Positions 54,807-63,243 of a stretch of 64,000 nucleotides of DNA are shown here, piece after piece. The notes below the pieces were generated by a model. That model saw nothing but the letters and a program-made list of their open reading frames with translations. It did not search any database and had not been told where the DNA came from. The position numbers were made by a program, and so were the translations under genes. Every line of letters begins with the position of its first letter. Within the stretch, counting starts at the first letter, position 1. Source of the DNA: Bacillus sp. F19 (GTDB lineage Bacteria > Bacillota > Bacilli > Bacillales > Bacillaceae); contig CP085710.1 of assembly GCA_023823795.1 (NCBI GenBank), positions 1,824,001 through 1,888,000 on the forward strand, read 5' to 3'.

Positions 54807-54811
54807 AAGCA

Positions 54812-54840
54812 AGAAAAGAACCGCAGTAAAATGCGGCTCT
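54812..54840 (-). terminator. Terminator of mreBH
   Basis: On the minus strand AGAGCCGCA/TGCGGTTCT, 6-nt loop, followed by TTTTCTT. It begins 13 bases after the mreBH stop. Confidence 0.82.
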
Positions 54841-54852
54841 TTCATTCATACC

Positions 54853-55860
54853 TTATTTTGAAACTTTTTGAAGCTTGTGAATGACCTGAAGAGATCTTCC
54901 AGTTCCGATCGCAACTGATTCAAGCGGGCTCGGAGCAAGGTGTACAGGGACTACAATTTCTTCACTGAGCCATTCCTGCATGCCTTTCATTAATGCACCG
55001 CCGCCTGTCAGAATAACTCCGCGGTCTACAATATCACCGCTAAGCTCAGGAGGACAGTCTTCAAGGGTAGCACGAATCGCTTCCAGTATATGAAGCAATG
55101 ATTCTCTCATTGAATTCTGCATTTCTGTTGATGAGAGAGTAATCGTCTTTGGAAGGCCTGTAACCAAGTCACGTCCTCTGACTTCCATTAACAGCTCGTC
55201 ATGCTTGACAAGAGCATAGCCGATTTCCATCTTAATGTTTTCAGCAGTGCGCTCGCCGATTAACAGGTTATAGTTTTTACGGACATATCCAATAATATCC
55301 TCATCAAGCTGATCTCCGCCGATTCTGATGGAGTGGCATGATACAACTCCGCCAAAAGAGATAATGGCAACCTCTGTTGTACCGCCGCCGATATCAACAA
55401 TCACATTTGCGATCGGTTCATCTACAGGAAGATCTGCGCCAATAGCAGCTGCAACCGGCTCCTCAATTAAATGAACGATTTTAGCACCTGAATTTTTTAC
55501 CGCATCGTGAATCGCACGTCGTTCAACACTTGTTGCACCTGAAGGAGTACATACAACAACAGTAGGCTTTCTAATAGAAAAACCTAATTTTTTTGAAGCT
55601 TTTTTCATAATTTGCTTAAGCATTTCAGTTGTTACATCATAATCAGCAATTACGCCATCTTTTAGCGGTCGGACCGCCACAATTTTACCAGGCGTTTTGC
55701 CAATCATGCTTTTTGCTTCCGTCCCTACAGCCAAAACATTTTTTGTTACTGTATCAATCGCCACAACGGACGGTTCATTTAATGCGATACCTTTATCCTT
55801 GCTGTATACAAGAATATTTGCTGTACCTAAGTCAATACCAATTTCAGAAGTAGAAAACAT
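54853..55860 (-). CDS. mreBH: Actin-like cell-shape protein MreBH
   Basis: A 335-residue MreB-family actin homologue: [27 protein letters not shown], phosphate loops [18 protein letters not shown] and [28 protein letters not shown]. Polymerises beneath the membrane and, in B. subtilis, directs the LytE autolysin. The position near ampS and kinC matches mreBH rather than mreB or mbl. B. subtilis has abh upstream of mreBH; here a thioesterase gene lies there instead. A SigI-type promoter precedes it. Confidence 0.95.
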   Translation of the reverse strand: MFSTSEIGIDLGTANILVYSKDKGIALNEPSVVAIDTVTKNVLAVGTEAKSMIGKTPGKIVAVRPLKDGVIADYDVTTEMLKQIMKKASKKLGFSIRKPTVVVCTPSGATSVERRAIHDAVKNSGAKIVHLIEEPVAAAIGADLPVDEPIANVIVDIGGGTTEVAIISFGGVVSCHSIRIGGDQLDEDIIGYVRKNYNLLIGERTAENIKMEIGYALVKHDELLMEVRGRDLVTGLPKTITLSSTEMQNSMRESLLHILEAIRATLEDCPPELSGDIVDRGVILTGGGALMKGMQEWLSEEIVVPVHLAPSPLESVAIGTGRSLQVIHKLQKVSK

Positions 55861-55904
55861 ATATCTTCACCCAATCCTCATATATTTCGAGTCTTTAATA
55901 TTCA

Positions 55905-55933
55905 TTCTGCGAACAGTGTCGATTTATGGGGGT
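55905..55933 (-). promoter_or_regulatory. Candidate SigI promoter for mreBH
   Basis: Minus strand ACCCCCATAAA (55933-55923) matches the unusual SigI -35 element ACCCCC. After 16 bases, CGCAGAA lies at 55911-55905 (consensus CGAA). It is 45 bases before mreBH, which is a SigI target in B. subtilis. Confidence 0.45.
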
Positions 55934-56015
55934 AGCAGGCTGTTTTTTCAGGATGTATTTTTTGGGAACTTCAGGGAATAAGAAAAAGAGTATTAAAAAA
56001 GGAAGTGCATCTAAA

Positions 56016-56528
56016 GTGGAAGAAAAATTCTGTAGACATTCATTTGTAGTAAAAACTAGTATAGTGCTCCCCTCTGATACGAACAATTATGGAACATTGT
56101 TCGGAGGGAAGCTTATGGCTTATATCGATGACGTAGCAGCCATTTCTGCAATCAGACATGCCCGGGCGCATGTTGTCACCGCTTCGACTGATTCTGTTGA
56201 TTTTCTTCATCCAATATATGAAGGAAACTCTGTTTGTCTTGAAGCGTTTGTGACATATACGGGAAGAACATCAATGGAGGTTTTTGTAAAGGTTATTGCA
56301 GAAGACCTCCTGAACGGAAATCGAAATGTTTGTGCTCTTTCCTTTCTTACAATGGTCGCCCTTGATGAACAAAATAAACCTGCTCCCGTACCAAAAGTTA
56401 TTCCTGAGTCAGAAACAGAAAAGATGCTAAACGACTCTGCACTTAAGCGTGCAGCAATCCGGAAAAAACGAAAAGAAGACACCGAATCAATGGCAGCCGC
56501 ATTCGGAACCGATTATCCCTGGCTGTAA
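56016..56528 (+). CDS. Hot-dog acyl-CoA thioesterase (YkhA-like)
   Basis: A 170-residue hot-dog fold thioesterase: LPSDTNNYGTLFGGKLMAYIDDVAAISAIRHA (active-site loop), ASTDSVDFLHPIYEGN, FVTYTGRTSMEVFVKVIAEDL, and a basic C-terminal tail. It hydrolyses acyl-CoA thioesters. GTG 56016 has AAAAGGAAGTG eight bases upstream; a longer frame back to 55926 would overlap the mreBH promoter. It replaces abh of the B. subtilis map. Confidence 0.88.
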   Translation: MEEKFCRHSFVVKTSIVLPSDTNNYGTLFGGKLMAYIDDVAAISAIRHARAHVVTASTDSVDFLHPIYEGNSVCLEAFVTYTGRTSMEVFVKVIAEDLLNGNRNVCALSFLTMVALDEQNKPAPVPKVIPESETEKMLNDSALKRAAIRKKRKEDTESMAAAFGTDYPWL

Positions 56529-56548
56529 GAGTAAAGAAAGTGATGCAC

Positions 56549-56584
56549 AGCCTAAAGGAGCAGGATGTCCTGTTCCTTCAGGCT
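56549..56584. repeat. 36-bp imperfect palindrome without T tract
   Basis: AGCCTAAAGGAGCAGGA and TCCTGTTCCTTCAGGCT form 17-base arms (15 of 17 pairs) around TG. No U run follows, so it is not a classical terminator. The rest of 56529-56812 has no gene. Confidence 0.7.
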
Positions 56585-56812
56585 GAAAGCAGAATGGGGG
56601 AACCTGAAACCCTGTTCTTTTTCATTCAAAATGAATTACTATAGAAATCATATTCAATGCATGTATAGAGGAGCAGGAATCTTTCATATATAAACAGTGG
56701 AAAGAAATCAGGATCTTCTGATAAAAAGAAGTATATCTTTCTACTAACTGATCTATAAACCTATTAATGACGATTATCAGGTAACACCCTGAAACAAAAA
56801 GGAGAATCGAAA

Positions 56813-57265
56813 TTGAAGCAGTTATGTGTTATACCATGCGGAAATAAAAAAATTTGGGATAAGGAGCCTCATCTTGGACAAGTTGAAGCCCAAAATGCCT
56901 ATACGGGAACCTTTCATTTGCTCTGCCGGCAGTATGCCGAAATGTTCTTCGATGATTGGGTCATTCTTTCTGCTAAACATGGCTTCTTATTCCCTCAGGA
57001 TCTTGTTCCGGGCAATTACAATGTCTCGTTCAGCATGAAAACAGAAGTAGTGATAAGGCTTGAAGAGCTGAACAAGCAGGCTGATGAAAAGAACCTGCAT
57101 CAATTTAATAAGTTTGTTGTGCTTGGAGGAAAGAAATTCAGACCCATTATAGAAACGGCAGTTGAAGGGGAATACATTTATCCTCTGCAGGGCTGTAAAG
57201 GAATCGGATACATGCAGCAAATGCTAAAAAAGGCGGTTCTAACAAATCATAGTCTCCATGATTGA
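56813..57265 (+). CDS. DUF6884-like protein
   Basis: A 150-residue protein: LCVIPCGNKKIWDKEP, AYTGTFHLLCRQYAEMFFDDWVILSAKHGFLFPQDLVPGNYNVSF, and VLGGKKF...PLQGCKGIGYM. It recalls DUF6884, a domain related in look to nucleobase/base-modifying or YaaA-like proteins (C-G-N-K-K and S-A-K-H-G-F motifs); no reaction known to me. TTG 56813 follows AAAGGAGAATC. Stands alone before kinC. Confidence 0.68.
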   Translation: MKQLCVIPCGNKKIWDKEPHLGQVEAQNAYTGTFHLLCRQYAEMFFDDWVILSAKHGFLFPQDLVPGNYNVSFSMKTEVVIRLEELNKQADEKNLHQFNKFVVLGGKKFRPIIETAVEGEYIYPLQGCKGIGYMQQMLKKAVLTNHSLHD

Positions 57266-57346
57266 TAGTGAGATATAATATAGTTGAATATACTGATAAA
57301 TCAGAAAATGTTATACTTTAAAAAATAGAGACAAAAAGGTGCTGCG

Positions 57347-58654
57347 ATGAACAAATATACGGGCAGAATTATGATTACATTAATAGCAGTATGTATTCTG
57401 ATTTTATGGAATATCTTAGACTATTATTTGGGGAGTCAGTCCGTCCCATTGGTGCTCCGCAGTTTATTCTGCATATTAATCTTGGCTGTTGTCTGGAAAT
57501 TAGGCACTTATTTTGACCGGTCCAAGCTGTTGATTCATCAGCTGAGCGAAAGTCAGCGCCGCTATAAAAATCTGCTTGTTGAGACGAAGATGGTCCTTGA
57601 AAATATTCAGGAAGTCGTGTTTCAAACAGATGGTGAAGGGAATTTTATTTACTTAAATCCTGCATGGACGGACGTAACAGGGTATGAACGAACTGAAAGT
57701 CTTTATTCAAGTTTTTATCATTACATTACTTTTGAGGATAAAAAGCGGGTGAAAAGCAAGCTTGTTGAATTTACGGCTGCGAAACGAGTCGAGGGAAGAC
57801 TGGAAACATCCTATCGCAAGAAAAGCGGCGGAGAATTTTATGCTTATGTTCATTTCAAAATGTATTATGACAATGAAGGCTATTTGATCGGAACAGTCGG
57901 GACAATTCAGGATATTACTGACAGAAAACTGGAAGAGCAGGAATGGAGAGAAATGAACGAGCACCTTGCCCTGAAATCCCAAAAACTGTCCATTGCCGGG
58001 CAGCTTGCAGCCGGCATTGCACATGAGGTTAGAAATCCGCTTACATCCATCAGCGGTTTTCTTCAGCTGATCAAAAAAGAATTTCCTGACAAAGATACAT
58101 ATTTTGATATTATCTTTGGAGAAATAAAGAGAATTGAGCTGGTTCTTAGTGAAATGCTTGTCTTGGCCAAACCGCAGGCGATTCATTTCAGGGAAAAGAA
58201 TATGATTTCAATTTTGGACCAAGTGGCTGTGCTGATTGAATCCAATGCCATTTTACATAATATCCAGCTTTTAAAAAGTTTGCCTTCAACAGAAATTATG
58301 GTTGAATGTGATGAAAATCAATTAAAACAGGTATTTATCAATCTTATTAAAAACGCGATTGAAGCACTGCCAGATGGAGGAAATATCCACATGAGCTGCA
58401 GATTAAAAGGCGAATACGTGATCATAGCAATTGAAGATGATGGTATGGGAATACCAAAAGAAAAAATCTCAAAACTTGGCGAACCCTTCTTCTCTACAAA
58501 AGAAAAAGGGACTGGTCTTGGTCTGACCGTTTGCTTAAGGATCATAAAAGATCACTATGGTCATATCAATGTAAACAGCAGCTTGAATAAGGGGACTACC
58601 TTTGAGGTTGTACTGCCGGTTGTGAAACGCCAAACGATATTAGAACCAGTTTAA
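57347..58654 (+). CDS. kinC: Sporulation/biofilm histidine kinase KinC
   Basis: A 435-residue kinase with two N-terminal TM helices (IMITLIAVCILILWNILDYYLG; LVLRSLFCILILAVVWKLG) and a PAS domain (about 85-200, VVFQTDGEGNFIYLNPAWTDVTGYE). His226 is in AAGIAHEVRNPLTSISGF, and an HATPase follows (NLIKNAIEALPDGG, EDDGMGIP, FFSTKEKGTGLGL). KinC in B. subtilis feeds the Spo0A phosphorelay and responds to potassium leakage. Length (about 428 there) and position before ykqA agree. ATG 57347 lies after AAAAAGGTGCTGCG. Confidence 0.93.
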   Translation: MNKYTGRIMITLIAVCILILWNILDYYLGSQSVPLVLRSLFCILILAVVWKLGTYFDRSKLLIHQLSESQRRYKNLLVETKMVLENIQEVVFQTDGEGNFIYLNPAWTDVTGYERTESLYSSFYHYITFEDKKRVKSKLVEFTAAKRVEGRLETSYRKKSGGEFYAYVHFKMYYDNEGYLIGTVGTIQDITDRKLEEQEWREMNEHLALKSQKLSIAGQLAAGIAHEVRNPLTSISGFLQLIKKEFPDKDTYFDIIFGEIKRIELVLSEMLVLAKPQAIHFREKNMISILDQVAVLIESNAILHNIQLLKSLPSTEIMVECDENQLKQVFINLIKNAIEALPDGGNIHMSCRLKGEYVIIAIEDDGMGIPKEKISKLGEPFFSTKEKGTGLGLTVCLRIIKDHYGHINVNSSLNKGTTFEVVLPVVKRQTILEPV

Positions 58655-58669
58655 GAGGAGAATGGTAAG

Positions 58670-59530
58670 ATGAACTGTCATTTATTTGTTTATGGAACAC
58701 TGCGCTATTTGGAGAAAAATCATCATTTTTTAAAGAATGGTACGTGTATTGCCGAACAGGCGTGGACAAATGGATCGCTGTTTGATTCGAATGACGGCTA
58801 TCCTGCGATGACTGTGGAACAGGAAACAGTTTACGGAGAACTCTATGAAATTGGTGAGGAACTGCTTCCTGAAGTTCATGAACTAGAAGGGTACAATGGA
58901 CCTGAAGCAGATGACAACCTGTTTGAATTTGTGCCAATTCGTGTCTATACAGATACAAAGGAATATGATGCCTTTTGTTATGTAATAAAGCGGGAACAGG
59001 CTGAAACAATGAAAAAAATAAAGAGCGGCGACTGGAAAGAATATCAGTTTATCTTGAATCCGCCAGCTGAAACGTTTTATTTTGCTTATGGCTCGTGCAT
59101 GGATACTGAACGATTTCAAAAGGCAGCTGTTGACCATCATTTTGCCGATGTAGTCGGCGGAGGAAAAGCAGAAAAGTATTCTGTTAAATTCACAGTTACA
59201 ATGCAAGATGGGGGCCGCGCTGACCTAGTTGAAGATGGCGGAGGGGCTGAGGGCATTTTATACCGTGTACCTGAGGAAGCAGTGGACTATCTTTACATGC
59301 GTGAAGGAGTTGACTCTAAACTGTATCGTCCAGCCTTCATCAGAGTGGAAATGGGAGGAGTGTTCTATGAGCAGTGCCTTACCTTTACAGTGATTCAGAA
59401 AAAAGAGGAGTTCCGCCCGCCTGGCCATTACTCAACAGAAATATTAAGAGGTGCAAAAGGCAGACTTGGAGAGGAGTATGTTGAAAAAATCCGGGCATAT
59501 ATGGCGGCTCTTCCTGAATATAAACCATGA
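58670..59530 (+). CDS. ykqA: YkqA, two-domain gamma-glutamylcyclotransferase-like protein
   Basis: A 286-residue protein with two GGCT/AIG2 domains: first LFVYGTLRYLEKNHHFLKNG...GELYEIGEELLPEVHELEGY, second FYFAYGSCMDTERFQKAAVDHHF...GILYRVPEEAVDYLYMREG. May handle gamma-glutamyl compounds; activity unproven. AAGAGGAGAATG precedes ATG 58670, 15 bases after kinC, so the two may be co-transcribed. Synteny kinC-ykqA as in B. subtilis. Confidence 0.92.
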   Translation: MNCHLFVYGTLRYLEKNHHFLKNGTCIAEQAWTNGSLFDSNDGYPAMTVEQETVYGELYEIGEELLPEVHELEGYNGPEADDNLFEFVPIRVYTDTKEYDAFCYVIKREQAETMKKIKSGDWKEYQFILNPPAETFYFAYGSCMDTERFQKAAVDHHFADVVGGGKAEKYSVKFTVTMQDGGRADLVEDGGGAEGILYRVPEEAVDYLYMREGVDSKLYRPAFIRVEMGGVFYEQCLTFTVIQKKEEFRPPGHYSTEILRGAKGRLGEEYVEKIRAYMAALPEYKP

Positions 59531-59567
59531 TAGGCAAAGGAGATATCTTCTTTGCTGACCATGATTT

Positions 59568-59612
59568 CAAAACATGTTCAGCACATCACAATCTTGGTAT
59601 GTTTTGCTTTTG
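59568..59612 (+). terminator. Probable terminator after ykqA
   Basis: CAAAACAT/ATGTTTTG stem with a 23-nt loop, then CTTTTGG. Confidence 0.5.
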
Positions 59613-59661
59613 GAAATCTGTGATATAAGATCATTAGAACATTAAAAGGAGATGTGGCCCT

Positions 59662-60990
59662 TTGGCTGAACTTGATAGCGTCATACTTAGCCGAATGCTT
59701 ACGACATTGACACTTGCCTTCCACATTATTTTTGCAACAATTGGAGTCGGAGTTCCTGTTTTAATATCTATTGCAGAATGGATGGGAATCAGGAAAAACG
59801 ATCCGCACTATATTCTGCTAGCAAGACGCTGGACGAGGGGCTTTGTTGTTACAGTGGCAGTAGGCGTCGTTACTGGAACATGTATTGGATTGCAGTTATC
59901 TTTATTATGGCCGAGTTTCATGGAAATTGCCGGTCAGGTTATTGCCTTGCCGCTTTTTATGGAAACATTCGCTTTTTTCTTTGAGGCCATCTTTTTGGGA
60001 ATCTATCTTTACACATGGGACAGGTTTAAAAAACCAATTTACCACTGGCTTATCTCCATTCCGATTATTATAGGCTCGTCGATGTCTGCCGTGTTTATCA
60101 CCACAGTCAATGCTTTCATGAATACTCCTCAGGGCTTTACGCTGAATGGCAGAACGATTACAGGCATCGATCCGATTGCTGCAATGTTTAATCCTGCAAC
60201 ACCTTCAAAAGTCTTTCATGTGCTGATGTCTTCGTATATGACTTCAGCCTTTGTGCTCGCTGCTATAACTGCTTTTATGATCCTTAAAGGAAGAAGAACA
60301 GACTATCACCGTAAAGCCTTGCAGGTGTCAATGGTCTCGGCTCTTGTCTTTTCGCTTGGTACGGCCCTCGCTGGTGATCTCTCTGCAAAATTTTTGGCGG
60401 AGCATCAGCCTGAAAAACTTGCAGCAGGGGAGTGGCATTTTGAAACAGAAGCCGGAGCTGATTTAATTTTATACGGAACACTGAATGAAAAAGGTGAAAT
60501 CATCAATGAAATCAGGGTTCCAAAAATGCTCAGTTTCTTATCATTCAGTGATTTTAATGCAGAAGTAACAGGATTATATGAAATAGAAGAAGACTTAAGA
60601 CCCCCTCTCTGGATTCACTATATGTTTGACGTAATGGTGACTATTGGGATGTTCGGTCTGGGATTGTCTATGCTGTTTGTTCTATTTGGAAAAATAAAAA
60701 GGCTGAATGGTTTCCAATCGCTGCTTTTATGGCCGATTGTAGCTGCAGGACCTCTTTCCATGATTGCAATCGAAGCAGGCTGGATTTTTGCCGAGGTAGG
60801 ACGTCAGCCATGGATTCTCAGAGGTTATATGAAGGTTGCTGAAGGAGCAACGACATCTGATCATGTAGGGTTAATGTTTGTGCTGTTTTTTGGCCTGTAC
60901 ACCTTGCTTGGAACACTGTGCATCATTGTGTTAAAACGCATGTTTAAAGAAAATCCGGCAGAAGCGGAGCTTGAGTACCGGTTTAAATAG
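59662..60990 (+). CDS. ythA: Cytochrome bd-type quinol oxidase subunit I (CIO/YthA type)
   Basis: A 442-residue CydA homologue with about nine TM helices. Haem ligand His is in LAFHIIFATIGVGVPVLISIAEW; others are GLQLSLLWPSFMEIAGQVIALPLFMETFAFFFEAIFLG and EVGRQPWILRGYM. The Q-loop region is short, the length and form matching B. subtilis YthA (cyanide-insensitive type) rather than CydA. Oxidises menaquinol and reduces oxygen to water. TTG 59662 has AAAAGGAG upstream. Paired with subunit II. The B. subtilis ykqA-adeC-ktrC order is interrupted by this insertion. Confidence 0.9.
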   Translation: MAELDSVILSRMLTTLTLAFHIIFATIGVGVPVLISIAEWMGIRKNDPHYILLARRWTRGFVVTVAVGVVTGTCIGLQLSLLWPSFMEIAGQVIALPLFMETFAFFFEAIFLGIYLYTWDRFKKPIYHWLISIPIIIGSSMSAVFITTVNAFMNTPQGFTLNGRTITGIDPIAAMFNPATPSKVFHVLMSSYMTSAFVLAAITAFMILKGRRTDYHRKALQVSMVSALVFSLGTALAGDLSAKFLAEHQPEKLAAGEWHFETEAGADLILYGTLNEKGEIINEIRVPKMLSFLSFSDFNAEVTGLYEIEEDLRPPLWIHYMFDVMVTIGMFGLGLSMLFVLFGKIKRLNGFQSLLLWPIVAAGPLSMIAIEAGWIFAEVGRQPWILRGYMKVAEGATTSDHVGLMFVLFFGLYTLLGTLCIIVLKRMFKENPAEAELEYRFK

Positions 60991-61005
60991 GAGGGAGAAG
61001 TCTAA

Positions 61006-62019
61006 ATGGATATTCCAATCGTTGGCATGACGGTTCTGTGGGTTTTTCTTTACGGATATTTAATTGTTGCTTCAATAGACTTCGGAGCTGGTTTCTTTGC
61101 TTTTTACGCCCAGCTGACAAAGCGGGATGATATCGTAAATAACTTAATCAGCCGCTATTTGTCGCCGGTGTGGGAAGTGACAAATGTCTTCTTCGTCTTC
61201 TTTTTTGTGGGGATCGTCGGTTTTTTTCCGCAAACAGCGTATTATTATGGCACAGCACTGCTGGTTCCAGGCAGTATAGCGCTGGTTTTAATCGCGATTC
61301 GCGGTTCCTTTTACGCATTTGGGAACTACGGGGCTAAGGACAGTCTTTTTTATACGTTTTTATATGGAGCTACAGGACTTTTAATTCCTGCATCCCTGTC
61401 TACGGCTCTTTCAATATCAGAAGGGGGCTTTTTGGAAGAACGAAATGGCACTGTCGTATTTCTTGCTAATAAGTTATTTACAAGTTTATATTCGTGGAGT
61501 GTGGTATTCCTTGCCATTGTATCCGTTTTGTTTATCAGTGCTTCTTTTTTAACCTACTATGCAGATCGTGCGTCAGACAGCAAAGCTTTATCGCTGCTTA
61601 GAAAGTTTGCGCTTTTTTGGGCGACGCCTACAATCCTTGCAAGCTTTCTTGTCTTTCTTTCCCTGCAGCAGCATAATCCCAGGCATTTTAATCAAGCGCT
61701 AGATCTTTGGTGGATGTTCGGATCCTCACTCTTGTTTTTTATGATATCCGTTTGGTTAATCTATAAAAGAAAGAATCTTGGAACGGCCTTTATTATGGTG
61801 ATGCTGCAATTTTTCTTTGCCTTCTTTGGCTACGGGGCATCACATTTGCCTTACATTCTTGATCCGTTTGTTACGATTTATTCGGGATATACCAATGAAA
61901 CGATGGGGATTACACTTGTCATCGTTTTTATAGCCGGGCTGCTGCTTTTGATTCCCTCACTGATTTTGCTTTTGCGCCTGTTTTTATTTGATGCAGAATA
62001 TGTAAAGGGCAAAAAGTAA
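61006..62019 (+). CDS. ythB: Cytochrome bd-type quinol oxidase subunit II (YthB type)
   Basis: A 337-residue CydB homologue with about nine TM helices: VASIDFGAGFFAFYAQLTKRDDIVNNLISRYLSPVWEVTNVFFVFFFVG and a long hydrophobic body. Length equals B. subtilis YthB. ATG 61006 follows GGAGGGAG 15 bases after subunit I. It completes the oxidase. No third small subunit is visible. Confidence 0.9.
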   Translation: MDIPIVGMTVLWVFLYGYLIVASIDFGAGFFAFYAQLTKRDDIVNNLISRYLSPVWEVTNVFFVFFFVGIVGFFPQTAYYYGTALLVPGSIALVLIAIRGSFYAFGNYGAKDSLFYTFLYGATGLLIPASLSTALSISEGGFLEERNGTVVFLANKLFTSLYSWSVVFLAIVSVLFISASFLTYYADRASDSKALSLLRKFALFWATPTILASFLVFLSLQQHNPRHFNQALDLWWMFGSSLLFFMISVWLIYKRKNLGTAFIMVMLQFFFAFFGYGASHLPYILDPFVTIYSGYTNETMGITLVIVFIAGLLLLIPSLILLLRLFLFDAEYVKGKK

Positions 62020-62095
62020 AGCTTCAATTTGTTTTAATAAGGAATAAAGTTATGTTAAAATTTGTTTATAGTATGATGGCTGGAGGAACGTACAT

Positions 62096-62758
62096 ATGAA
62101 AAAGGATTTTGCAGTTATTGGACTTGGGCGTTTTGGAGGCAGTATTTGCCGTGAGCTGAGCGAAGAGGGCATGGAAGTAATGGCCATCGATATGGATGAA
62201 GATAGAGTGAATGAGTATGCCAATATTGCTTCCCATGCTGTTGTCGGAGATTCAACTGACGAAGCTGTTTTAAAAAGCCTGGGCATCCGCAACTTCGATC
62301 ACGTCATCGTGGCAATTGGCGATAATATTCAGTCAAGTATTTTAACAACACTGATGCTGAAAGAGCTAGGCGTTAAATTTATTACTGTAAAAGCGCAAAA
62401 CGATTATCATGAGAAAATTTTAAGGAAAATTGGAGCTGATCAAATCGTTCATCCAGAGAGAGATATGGGCCGAAGAATTGCTCATAATCTGATCTCCAAT
62501 AACGTTCTTGATTACCTTGAACTTTCCGACGAACACAGTATTGTAGAGATTGCCGTAAATAATAAACTGTCAGGAAATACATTAATCGACCTTGATATTC
62601 GCGCTAAATACGGAATTAACATAGTTGCCATAAAAAGAGGCAAAGAAATATTTGTTACTCCACAGGCTGATGAAGTGATTCAAAAAGACGATATTTTAAT
62701 TGTTATTGGTGCAGATACAGATATCGACAGATTTGAAAAAAGGGTTTTAGAAGCTTAA
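62096..62758 (+). CDS. ktrC: Potassium uptake regulatory subunit KtrC
   Basis: A 220-residue RCK protein. Rossmann motif FAVIGLGRFGGSICRELSEEG, acidic end VMAIDMDEDRV, TRKA-C domain from about 140 (EIAVNNKLSGNTLIDLDIRAKYGINIVAI). It assembles with KtrD to form a low-affinity K+ channel and binds nucleotides and c-di-AMP in B. subtilis. ATG 62096 has GGAGGAACG upstream. Same neighbourhood as ykqB in B. subtilis. Confidence 0.95.
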   Translation: MKKDFAVIGLGRFGGSICRELSEEGMEVMAIDMDEDRVNEYANIASHAVVGDSTDEAVLKSLGIRNFDHVIVAIGDNIQSSILTTLMLKELGVKFITVKAQNDYHEKILRKIGADQIVHPERDMGRRIAHNLISNNVLDYLELSDEHSIVEIAVNNKLSGNTLIDLDIRAKYGINIVAIKRGKEIFVTPQADEVIQKDDILIVIGADTDIDRFEKRVLEA

Positions 62759-62763
62759 TCGGG

Positions 62764-62789
62764 AAAAGACACTTGAAGGTGTCTTTTTT
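62764..62789 (+). terminator. Terminator after ktrC
   Basis: AAAAGACAC/GTGTCTTTT stem, 6-nt loop, T6. Confidence 0.9.
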
Positions 62790-62802
62790 GTTTTTTGCAA
62801 TA

Positions 62803-62834
62803 GAACGTTTGTTCTTTGTAGATTGTGGTATAAT
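62803..62834 (+). promoter_or_regulatory. Toxin promoter with LexA-like dyad
   Basis: Extended -10 TGGTATAAT (62826-62834) with no good -35. AGAACGTTTGTTCT (62802-62815) covers the -35 position and keeps the inner dyad GAAC-N4-GTTC of the Bacillus SOS box, with several consensus mismatches. SOS control is possible. Confidence 0.5.
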
Positions 62835-62922
62835 GGAAGATGTATACATTCGTGAACATATGGGTGGTCGGCTAGCCCCTGTCTCTTTTCTTTGTGAAGC
62901 AAGGAAAGGGGGTGATGCCCGG

Positions 62923-63006
62923 GTGACAGTATATGAGAGCTTAACATTTGCTATTTCATTTGCTACGCTTATCATTTCAGTTCTGTCGTTTGACCAGAAA
63001 AAATAG
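62923..63006 (+). CDS. Holin-like type I toxin (TxpA/BsrG-type)
   Basis: GTG 62923 preceded by GGGGGTGAT encodes 27 residues: TVYESLTFAISFATLIISVL and SFDQKK, stop TAG 63004-63006. A short charged N terminus, a single TM helix and a lysine tail are the hallmarks of putative holin-like toxins of Bacilli (type I systems). The leader can hide the ribosome site: CCCCT (62876-62880) may pair with AGGGG (62907-62911). An opposite RNA overlaps the 3' end. Too short for ordinary gene finders. Confidence 0.82.
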   Translation: MTVYESLTFAISFATLIISVLSFDQKK

Positions 63007-63146
63007 ACCTCCCAGCTTTGTCGATTGCGGGTGAGGTCTATTTTTTAATTGATTGATAAAAATGGCCGACCCCGAGCGTGGGACCGAATGTATGCATGGC
63101 CGTAAGTGTTGCTGCACTTGCGGTCATTTTTATGTTATTCAACTTT
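63000..63146 (-). ncRNA. Predicted antisense antitoxin RNA (RatA-like)
   Basis: On the minus strand an extended -10 TGGTATGAT (TATGAT at 63158-63153) would start an RNA near 63146. It would end at the shared terminator, about 145 nt long, overlapping the toxin mRNA 3' end. It has a strong internal hairpin GCAAGTG/CACTTAC. A 29-codon frame within it (MTASAATLTAMHTFG...) has no ribosome site. The -35 is weak; the RNA is inferred by analogy with txpA/ratA. Confidence 0.6.
63001..63046. terminator. Shared bidirectional terminator of the toxin-antitoxin pair
   Basis: AAATAGACCTC/GAGGTCTATTT perfect arms with a 21-nt middle; T6 on one side and A-rich on the other. Contains the toxin stop codon. 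Confidence 0.85.
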
Positions 63147-63196
63147 ATGTGTATCATACCACAGAATAAATAATTATAAAACGAAAACAAAAACCG

Positions 63197-63225
63197 TTGA
63201 CTGCCGGTCAATTTACCATTACTAT
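63197..63225 (+). promoter_or_regulatory. Promoter of the adeC riboswitch transcript
   Basis: TTGACT (63197-63202), 17 bases, TACTAT (63220-63225); transcription would begin about 12 bases before the aptamer. Confidence 0.78.
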
Positions 63226-63243
63226 ATGTTACTAAATACTTAT

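Noticed and set aside
62773-63006. 77-residue frame ending in the toxin sequence
   Set aside because: It starts in the ktrC terminator; only the last 27 codons have a ribosome site and family resemblance.
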